From positions 1 through 37,395 of the forward strand of contig CAMNKQ010000004.1 of the NCBI GenBank assembly GCA_946542465.1: DNA of 37,395 nt, written 5' to 3'. Within the stretch, counting starts at the first letter, position 1. Each line of letters begins with the position of its first letter. Positions 31,385 through 37,395 of the stretch are shown piece by piece. The position numbers were made by a program, and so were the translations under genes. This DNA comes from an uncultured Clostridia bacterium (GTDB lineage Bacteria > Bacillota > Clostridia > Oscillospirales > Oscillospiraceae). The notes beneath the pieces were generated by a model. It made no database searches. It was not told where the DNA came from and saw nothing but the letters and a program-made list of their open reading frames with translations.

Positions 31385-31531
31385 GCCTGTTGCAAAATGC
31401 AAGGTTGCCTGTCATTCCGAACCAGTGTCGCAACACTGGTGTGGGAATCCGCTTCCTTTTCAAGAGAAAACGGATTGCCACAGCCCCTGGCGGGGCTTCG
31501 CAATGACACGTACGGGCATTTTGCAACAGGC
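31385..31531. mobile_element. Family E palindromic element (copy 2)
   Basis: Nearly identical to 20809-20958, with inverted ends GCCTGTTGCAAAATGC (31385-31400) and the exact complement (31516-31531). It separates the sulfoxide reductase gene from the end of the Opp-like operon and is non-coding. Confidence 0.82.
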
Positions 31532-31539
31532 CCCTCTGT

Positions 31540-31782
31540 TCAATGCAGGCCAAACAGCAGGCAGGCGACGCCCACCACCAGCCCCAGAACCGCCACGGCC
31601 GGGAGAAACACAGTCAGGAAGCCCGCCAGCAGCATGGCCGGCAGATCGCCCTTCTCCATCTCCTCGCGCAGGGCCGGGATCTCCCGGAAATCCTCGCCCT
31701 CCAGCTCCGCGGGCTCCTTGTCCAGTCCGCGCTGGCGGCGCTGTAGATCTCTGGCGCGATCCAATCGGTGTTGAAACAGCAT
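31540..31782 (-). CDS. Small single-pass membrane protein at the end of the Opp-like operon
   Basis: An 80-residue protein. The first 48 residues are charged and helical (RLDRARDLQRRQRGLDKEPAEL), and residues about 49-78 are hydrophobic, giving one strong or two short membrane segments. AAGGAGA precedes the ATG, which lies 22 bases after the OppF-type gene's stop, so it is co-transcribed. No family is recognised. It could be an accessory subunit of the unusual transporter upstream (inference). Confidence 0.75.
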   Translation of the reverse strand: MLFQHRLDRARDLQRRQRGLDKEPAELEGEDFREIPALREEMEKGDLPAMLLAGFLTVFLPAVAVLGLVVGVACLLFGLH

Positions 31783-31804
31783 GGGTCGTCTCCTTCAGGC
31801 GAAA

Positions 31805-33322
31805 TCAGGCCTGGGTGTCAAATTTGCCGTCGCCGAAAAGCGGATGGTGGCAGGCGACAAAGTGCTTGGGCTCCAGCTCGCGCCACTCGGGCACGATGTG
31901 CTTGCAGATATCGGTGCAATAGCGGCAGCGGGTGTGGAACTTGCAGCCCTTGGGCGGATTCACCGGGCTGGGGATATCGCCCTCCAGGATTTGCAGCTCC
32001 TTGCTGGCGTCCGGGTCGGTGGTGGGAATGGCGGCGATCAGCGCCTGGGTGTAGGGGTGCATGGGATTGGTGAAGATCGCGTCGGACTCGGCCAGCTCCA
32101 CCATGTTGCCCAGATACATGACGCCGATGCGGTCGGAGATGTATTTCACGACGGACAGGTCGTGGGTGATAAACAGATAAGTCAGATCCTGCTTCTCCCG
32201 CAGGTCCTGCAGGAGGTTGATGATCTGGGACTGGATCGACACGTCCAGGGCGGAGACCGCCTCATCGCAGACCACGAACTTGGGATTGACCGCCAGGGCG
32301 CGGGCGATGCTGATGCGCTGGCGCTGGCCGCCGGAGAACTGATGCGGGAAGCGGTGCAGGAAATAGGGCTGCAGACCGCAGTCGTCCATGACCTTGAGGA
32401 TGTACTCCTGCATGCGGGCGTTGTTCTTGCGATAGATGTTGTGGGCCATCAGACCCTCGCCGATGATCTGACCGATGGTCATGCGGGGGTTCAGCGAGGA
32501 ATAGGGGTCCTGGAACACGATCTGCAGGTCCTGACGCAGCAGGCGGATCTCGTTATACTCCAGGCGGGCCAGGTCAATGCCGTCGTCCCGCAGAGCGTCA
32601 AACTTCTGAAATTCCGGATCGTTCAGATACGGGGCGCGGAGCTGCTCGATGGCGTCCAGCGAGACCTGGATCTCCTGATCCAGGGTCTTGAGCTGCTCGT
32701 CGATCTCCTTGAGCTTGGCATCGTCGGCGCTGACGTCCTTGTTTTCAAAGGCCCGGTCATCCCGGCGCACCTGCAGGGCGGCGCGCTTTTCGCGCAGGTT
32801 CCGGCGCCGCAGGGCCAGGTCGTAGTTCTTCTCGAAGGCGGCGGCCACCGGCTTCAGATCTTCCACGGTCATGAGACCGCCGATGAGGTTGGCCACGTCC
32901 AGCAGCGCGTCGTTGGCGGCCTTCTTCGCCGCGTCCAGCTCCGCGTGCTTGGCATAGCGCTGCTCCTCGGTCATACCGTCGTAGGCCTTCTGCAGCTCGT
33001 CCCGCCTGGCCTCCTTGGTCTTGATCTCCGCGCGCTTCCTGTCCAGATTCCGGATGGTATTGAGCATGTACTTGGGCGCCACGTCGTCCAGCGTGCGGCC
33101 ATAATACATGGTGCGGCCGTCGGTCTGACGGTAGAGCTGGAGCAGCGTGCGGCCCAGGGTGGACTTGCCGCAGCCGGACTCGCCCACCAGGCCGAAGACC
33201 TCGCCCTCGTAGATGTCCAGGGAGATGCCGTCGTTGGCCTTGACAAAGAGGCCGCGTTTCTTCAGAGGAAAGTACTGCTTCAGATTGCTGATGCGCAGCA
33301 GAACCTTTTTATCTTGTGGCAT
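31805..33322 (-). CDS. OppF/DppF-type ABC ATPase with large helical insertion
   Basis: A 505-residue protein; relatives are about 320. Walker A GESGCGKST is at 47-55, the Q-loop glutamine at 271 (VFQDPYSSLNP), signature SGGQ at 330-333, Walker B VVCDE at 350-354, and the C-terminal oligopeptide-family Cys cluster (CKFHTRCRYCTDIC) is present. Between about 85 and 258 lie some 175 extra residues, rich in Lys, Arg, Glu and Leu, probably coiled coil. The insertion keeps frame and codon style with the rest, so it is not an assembly error. The gene overlaps the OppD-type gene by 14 bases. It should power peptide or similar uptake; the insertion's role is unknown. Confidence 0.9.
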   Translation of the reverse strand: MPQDKKVLLRISNLKQYFPLKKRGLFVKANDGISLDIYEGEVFGLVGESGCGKSTLGRTLLQLYRQTDGRTMYYGRTLDDVAPKYMLNTIRNLDRKRAEIKTKEARRDELQKAYDGMTEEQRYAKHAELDAAKKAANDALLDVANLIGGLMTVEDLKPVAAAFEKNYDLALRRRNLREKRAALQVRRDDRAFENKDVSADDAKLKEIDEQLKTLDQEIQVSLDAIEQLRAPYLNDPEFQKFDALRDDGIDLARLEYNEIRLLRQDLQIVFQDPYSSLNPRMTIGQIIGEGLMAHNIYRKNNARMQEYILKVMDDCGLQPYFLHRFPHQFSGGQRQRISIARALAVNPKFVVCDEAVSALDVSIQSQIINLLQDLREKQDLTYLFITHDLSVVKYISDRIGVMYLGNMVELAESDAIFTNPMHPYTQALIAAIPTTDPDASKELQILEGDIPSPVNPPKGCKFHTRCRYCTDICKHIVPEWRELEPKHFVACHHPLFGDGKFDTQA

Positions 33323-34301
33323 GGCGTTCCCTCCTGTCCGGATAGAAGCAGCGGATCTGCTGCTCGTCGCTGACCGCGGTCAGCTGCGGTTCCTCCTGCA
33401 GGCAGCGCTCCGTGCAATACTTGCAGCGCGGGGCGAACTTGCAGCCCTTGGGCAGATTCAGCGGATGGGGCACGGCGCCGGGGATGGACTCCAGACGCTC
33501 GTCGCTGGCCGCGTCCAGCCGCGGGATGGAACGGAGCAGGCCCTCGGTATAGGGGTGCATGAAATCGCTGCCGGCGAAGATGTTCCGCACCGGGGACATC
33601 TCCACGATCTGGCCGCAGTACATGACCGCCACATCGTCCGCCATCTGGTTGATGACGCCCAGGTCATGGGTGATGAAGAGGATCGAGGTACCGAACTCCT
33701 TTTTCAGTTCGTTCATCAGACGCAGGATCTGCGCCTGAATGGTCACGTCCAGAGCCGTGGTGGGCTCGTCCGCGATCAGAAGCTTGGGCCGGCAGGCCAG
33801 GGCCATGGCGATCATGACGCGCTGGCGCATACCGCCGGAGAGCTGGTGGGGATACTGCTTGGCGACGACCTCAGGATTCGGGATCTTCACGTCGGCCAGC
33901 ATCTCCACGACCTTGGCGGCCGCTTCCTTTTTGCTCATGCCCTGGTGGATGATAAAGGGCTCCGAGACCTGCTTCTCCACGGTAAAGACCGGGTTGAGGG
34001 AGGTCATCGGCTCCTGGAAGATGACGGAGATATCGTTGCCGCGCACCTTGTACATCTCGTTGATGGAGAGCTTGGTGAGCTCGCGCCCGTCGAACATAAC
34101 GGAACCGCTTTCGATATAGCCGTTGGCATCCAGCAGACGCAGGATGCTCATGGCGGAGACGCTTTTGCCCGAGCCGGACTCGCCGACCAGGCCCAGCGTA
34201 CGCCCGGCCTCCACGGAATAGGAGACGTCGTTGACGGCCTTGACAATGCCGCGCTTGGTCTTAAAGAAGGTATGCAGATTTTTGACTTCCAACAGTGCCA
34301 T
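33309..34301 (-). CDS. OppD/DppD-type ABC transporter ATP-binding protein
   Basis: A 330-residue ATPase of normal length. Walker A GESGSGKS, Q-loop IFQEPMTSLNP, signature LSGGMRQR, Walker B LLIADEPTTALD and switch His in ITHDLG are intact. The C-terminal Cys cluster CKFAPRCKYC is typical of the oligopeptide/nickel family. AGGAGG precedes the ATG at 34301; the in-frame start at 34358 is rejected. It pairs with the OppF-type ATPase and, unlike it, carries no insertion. Confidence 0.94.
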   Translation of the reverse strand: MALLEVKNLHTFFKTKRGIVKAVNDVSYSVEAGRTLGLVGESGSGKSVSAMSILRLLDANGYIESGSVMFDGRELTKLSINEMYKVRGNDISVIFQEPMTSLNPVFTVEKQVSEPFIIHQGMSKKEAAAKVVEMLADVKIPNPEVVAKQYPHQLSGGMRQRVMIAMALACRPKLLIADEPTTALDVTIQAQILRLMNELKKEFGTSILFITHDLGVINQMADDVAVMYCGQIVEMSPVRNIFAGSDFMHPYTEGLLRSIPRLDAASDERLESIPGAVPHPLNLPKGCKFAPRCKYCTERCLQEEPQLTAVSDEQQIRCFYPDRRERHATR

Positions 34302-34314
34302 CGGTTTCCCTCCT

Positions 34315-36144
34315 TTAACGTCCCAAAGATTTCGGATCCACCGCGTCGCGGATCGCATCGCCGATGAGGTTGATGCAGATGGTGCAGACGCCGAAGATCG
34401 CGGCCGGGAACACCCAGCGCCACCAGTACTGCTGGATGACGATGGAGTTGTTGGCGCCGGTCAGCATATTGCCCCAGGTCGGGGTCGGGGGCGAGATACC
34501 AAAGCCCAGATAGCTCAGGGAGGACTCGGTCAGCATACAGGTGGCAAACTGCAGCGTGGCCTCCACCAGCAGGATGGAGAGGACATTGGGCAGGATGTGC
34601 TTGAAGATGATGCTGCCTTCCCGCACGCCCATGGCCTGAGCAGCCAGGACGAACTCCTTCTCGCGCTCGGCCAGGATCTGGGCGCGGATCAGACGGCAGA
34701 TGCCGGTCCAGCTCAAGACGCCCAGGACGACCATGATGAGGTACATGCGCATCTCCACGCTGATGCGGGTGCCGATGATGGCGGAGAGCAGCAGCGCGAA
34801 GGGCAGGAAGGGCAGGCCGCCCACCACCTCCGAGATACGCATGATCAGCATATCCGCCTTGCCGCCGAAGTAGCCGGCGATGCCGCCCATGACCACGCCG
34901 ATGACCAGCGCGATGATGACGGACACGGCGCCGACCGTCATGGTGACCTGACCGCCGTTGACGATCCGGGTCAGCACGTCGCGGCCCATGTTATCGGTGC
35001 CCAGCAGGTGACCCTTCAGGCCCCAGGTGTGCACTTTGCCGTTGACGTCCACGGCATAGTTCTGATAGAAGCCGGCGTAGACGGTGTCGATCGCGGCGCC
35101 GTTGACGGCGGCCGGCACGTTAGACTGGTTGTGGCTGTTGTCGCCCCAGCTGAACACGTCGCCGTTTTCCATCAGCGCGGTGTAGTGGTAGCGTCCGCCA
35201 TAGAGCTCCACCGGGCGGCTCTCGGATTCGGGGACGTTCTTCTCGCCGTGGGTGGCGTTGCCCCAGACGACGATCTTGCCGTTTTCTTTCACGGCGGCCA
35301 TGGACTCACCGGTGGCGGCGATGTCCACCACGCCGCTGCCAAGCTCGGCAGGGATGTTCGTGAAGGCGTTATTCTTCTGCGTGCCGCCGTAGACGACGGA
35401 GCCGTCATCCAGCAGCAGGCAATAATTGTAAGTGGCGATGGCGATCTTCTTGATGTGGCCCTGATAGGCCTTTTTCACGTCGATATCCGCCATGTTGCTG
35501 TTGCCCCAGAAGTAGGCCTCACCCTCGTCGGTGACGGCGCCGCTGATCTGGAAGCCGGCCTCGATCTGGATGATGTTTTTGGGGCCCTTGGTGCGGGAGG
35601 GCTTCAGCTCGCTGGGTACGCGGTCCTGGCCCAGACGCTTGCTGCCCCAGACGTAGAGATTGCCCTCGTCATCCAGCGCGACCACGTGGTCATAGCCGGC
35701 CGCCACGTCCACGATCTTGGCGTCCAGGACTTCCTGGGGGATGTTCTTCAGGTCGATGGTATCGGTGATCTTGGTATAGCCCCAGATGTAGGTCTTGCCG
35801 TTCCTGTCGCAGCCCACGCCAAAGGTGGTGCCGGCGGCGATGGCCTGGATGTTGCCATCCAGCTCCGCGGGTACGGAGAGCATCGTGGAGGTGGGCGGGA
35901 CGTTCAGCTGGGTGTTGTCGGTGTCGCCCAGATCCAGATGGAAGATGTAAGGGCCGACGACCACAAAGATCAGGATCGCCAGGAAGATGATCAGGCCGGT
36001 CATGCCCAGGGGATTGTGCAGGAAGTTGTTGAGCATCATGCGGCCGGGGCTCTGGATCTGCTCCTCCACCAGGTTGTCCACGTTCTTGTTCCGGTTGCCG
36101 AACAGTCTGCCGAGGAGAGACGTCTTGTTATTCGTGTTTGCCAT
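34315..36144 (-). CDS. OppC/DppC-type ABC permease with an extracellular RCC1-like beta-propeller
   Basis: A 609-residue protein; normal OppC-type permeases are about 300. First membrane helix is about 47-66. Then residues about 85-375 form seven repeats with WG-type motifs near 121, 166, 213, 252 (YGG), 294, 333 and 374, each preceded by a GYDHVVALDDEGNLYVW-like unit, the pattern of RCC1 propellers. The permease resumes at 379 with HLLGTDNMGRDVLTRI, the usual first-loop end of OppC, followed by five helices and the EAA-loop region (EFVLAAQAMGVREGSIIFKHILPN). The propeller should face outside the cell. No binding-protein gene is in the operon within the window, so the propeller may bind substrate or a partner (inference). 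GGGGGAG precedes the ATG. Confidence 0.93.
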   Translation of the reverse strand: MANTNNKTSLLGRLFGNRNKNVDNLVEEQIQSPGRMMLNNFLHNPLGMTGLIIFLAILIFVVVGPYIFHLDLGDTDNTQLNVPPTSTMLSVPAELDGNIQAIAAGTTFGVGCDRNGKTYIWGYTKITDTIDLKNIPQEVLDAKIVDVAAGYDHVVALDDEGNLYVWGSKRLGQDRVPSELKPSRTKGPKNIIQIEAGFQISGAVTDEGEAYFWGNSNMADIDVKKAYQGHIKKIAIATYNYCLLLDDGSVVYGGTQKNNAFTNIPAELGSGVVDIAATGESMAAVKENGKIVVWGNATHGEKNVPESESRPVELYGGRYHYTALMENGDVFSWGDNSHNQSNVPAAVNGAAIDTVYAGFYQNYAVDVNGKVHTWGLKGHLLGTDNMGRDVLTRIVNGGQVTMTVGAVSVIIALVIGVVMGGIAGYFGGKADMLIMRISEVVGGLPFLPFALLLSAIIGTRISVEMRMYLIMVVLGVLSWTGICRLIRAQILAEREKEFVLAAQAMGVREGSIIFKHILPNVLSILLVEATLQFATCMLTESSLSYLGFGISPPTPTWGNMLTGANNSIVIQQYWWRWVFPAAIFGVCTICINLIGDAIRDAVDPKSLGR

Positions 36145-36156
36145 GTTCTCTCCCCC

Positions 36157-37176
36157 TTACTTGTCGATGCGCACGCGCGGGTCGACGAGACCGTAGCTCA
36201 GGTCGATGACCAGAGCGCCGATCAGGCTGACCACGGTGTAGAACATCTGGATCGCCAGAGCCAGCTCATAATCGTGGTTGTTCAGCGCGCCGATATAGAG
36301 CTTGCCCATGCCGTTGAGGTTAAAGGTGTTTTCAATGATGACCGAGCCGCTGAAGATGCTGAGGAACCAGCCGATGATCAGCGTGATGACCGGCAGCAGG
36401 GCGTTGCGCCAGGCGTGGGAGTAGATGACGACCTTCTCCCGCACGCCCTTGGCCCGGGCGGTCTTGATGTGGTCCATGCTCAGCGCGTCGATCATGGCGG
36501 AGCGGACGTAACGGGTCATGCCGCCCAGGGAGCCGAAGGTCATGACGATGAGCGGCAGGGAGAAGTAATAGAGCTTATCCCAAAACGCGCGCATGCCGGT
36601 GTATTCGGCGCCGGGCGTCCCCATGCCGCTGACCGGGAACCAGCGCAGCAGCACGGCAAAGATGTAAATAAACACCAGGGCGATGATGTAGATCGGGATG
36701 CTGTAGCCGATGATGGTAAAGACCTGGGTGAAGTTATCAAACTTGCCGCCCTTGTGCACCGCGCAGTAGATACCCAGGGGGATCGTGATGCCCAGAGCCA
36801 GGATGGTGGCAAAGATGTTGATAAAGATCGTGTTGCCGATGGGCGGCAGGATCACTTCCACCACGTTCTTCTTGAAGTAGGACGAGTAGCCGAAATTGCC
36901 CTCCAGCAGGCCGTGGAGCTTGCCTGTCTGCTTGTTGGCCGACAGGCCCATCCATCGGGCGTATCGCACCAGGATATTATCGTTCAATCCCATCTCTTCC
37001 CGCAATTCCTGATACATGCGTTCATAGACTTCGGGCTTGAGGGATTTTTTCATCCCTTCCAGTTGGTTTCTGGCCGGGTCGCTGGGGATCAGATTGTACA
37101 GACAGTACATCAGGAAGGAGACAATGAAGAATACCAGGATCAGATAGGCGATTCTTCGTAAAATGTATTTTGTCAC
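36157..37176 (-). CDS. OppB/DppB-type ABC permease
   Basis: A 339-residue permease with six membrane helices. N-terminal YILRRIAYLILVFFIVSFLMYCLYNLIPSDP is typical, and the EAA loop is TARAKGVREKVVIYSHAWRNALLP. Residues about 40-110 include the usual charged outside loop. The start is GTG at 37176 with GAGGAGG upstream. It is the first gene of the operon in view; upstream is a family C element running into the window edge, so a binding-protein gene could lie further out. Confidence 0.94.
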   Translation of the reverse strand: MTKYILRRIAYLILVFFIVSFLMYCLYNLIPSDPARNQLEGMKKSLKPEVYERMYQELREEMGLNDNILVRYARWMGLSANKQTGKLHGLLEGNFGYSSYFKKNVVEVILPPIGNTIFINIFATILALGITIPLGIYCAVHKGGKFDNFTQVFTIIGYSIPIYIIALVFIYIFAVLLRWFPVSGMGTPGAEYTGMRAFWDKLYYFSLPLIVMTFGSLGGMTRYVRSAMIDALSMDHIKTARAKGVREKVVIYSHAWRNALLPVITLIIGWFLSIFSGSVIIENTFNLNGMGKLYIGALNNHDYELALAIQMFYTVVSLIGALVIDLSYGLVDPRVRIDK

Positions 37177-37239
37177 AGCCGTTCCTCCTCTTTCTATGGC
37201 AGATATCTTGGTACTGTCAGCAGGAAACCAACGCTCAGC

Positions 37240-37395
37240 CTGTCGACATAGTCGGTTTTGTCATTGCAAACCAGTGACCGATGTCACTTACTACAAGTTC
37301 TTGGCGACAAAGGAGCCTTAGAACTTGTGTATGCTGTGTAGGTGTGGCAATCCGCATCTCCAAAAAGCCGCAGAATTTCAGGCTTTTCAAGGAGA
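37240..37395. repeat. Family C element (C5), cut by the window edge
   Basis: Begins with CTGTCGACATAG at 37240, then a GTCATTGC core (37260 on) with GTGTGGCAATCCG, the complement style of the core at 18129-18254. The right end is beyond the window. It lies upstream of the Opp-like operon; no gene is seen in 37177-37395. Confidence 0.6.

Noticed and set aside
34231-37161. A 976-codon open frame on the plus strand across the two permease genes
   Set aside because: The product is His/Asp/Val-rich without motifs, while the minus strand encodes recognisable permeases with good ribosome-binding sites.
11000-37395. CRISPR array made of the repeated intergenic sequences
   Set aside because: The repeats are dispersed, 150-390 bp long and palindromic, without regular spacers or cas genes.
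37177-37395. Start of a substrate-binding-protein gene for the Opp-like operon
   Set aside because: No open frame with a signal peptide is seen; the stretch is a family C repeat cut by the window edge.

Overview
The window looks like chromosomal DNA from a GC-rich, spore-forming member of the Clostridia, most likely an Oscillospiraceae-type gut bacterium. The evidence is Firmicutes-style AGGAGG ribosome-binding sites, sigma-A type promoters, a CotF-type spore coat gene, a class B sortase with an SPKTG substrate, and GC-rich third codon positions that leave very long false frames on opposite strands. No plasmid, phage or CRISPR genes are seen. The species call is inference.

Layout. 1-800: tRNA-Cys, then a four-helix-bundle gene behind an array of inverted AATGATG/CATCATT motifs. 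801-7410: an EamA transporter, a class B sortase and its likely substrate, a 1548-residue wall protein. 7415-10999 (minus): an ECF S component, an AAA+ ATPase with a VWA partner whose HExxH motif is lost, and a small membrane protein. 11519-12274: a methyltransferase. 12373-16381 (minus): a partner-switching module of SpoIIE-like phosphatase, STAS protein and a MATE transporter fused to an RsbW-like kinase domain. 16836-18067: a LysM peptide with a double-glycine leader and two spore coat-type genes. 18317-19456 (minus): an LCP enzyme. 19586-22731: an ABC operon (PF04392-type binding protein, permease, ATPase) behind a Tyr-rich leader peptide and a possible attenuator. 23010-30543: nucleoside salvage and uptake (tdk, udk, deoD and a BMP-family nucleoside ABC transporter). 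30588-31360 (minus): rhodanese and free-methionine sulfoxide reductase. 31540-37176 (minus): an Opp/Dpp-like ABC operon.

The most unusual genes are in two places. In the Opp-like operon, the OppC-type permease carries a complete-looking seven-blade RCC1-like propeller in its first extracellular loop, and the OppF-type ATPase carries about 175 extra helical residues between Walker A and the Q-loop. In the partner-switching module, the output domain is fused directly to a transporter rather than acting on a sigma factor.

The intergenic spaces hold several families of small non-coding palindromic elements. Two copies of one family have 15-bp inverted ends and 8- or 11-bp flanking direct repeats. 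Another family sits between duplicated copies of the local terminator hairpin at three loci, each with a different terminator sequence. Ends and cores of these elements are combined in a modular way.

All calls come from reading the sequence and protein motifs. No database search was run.
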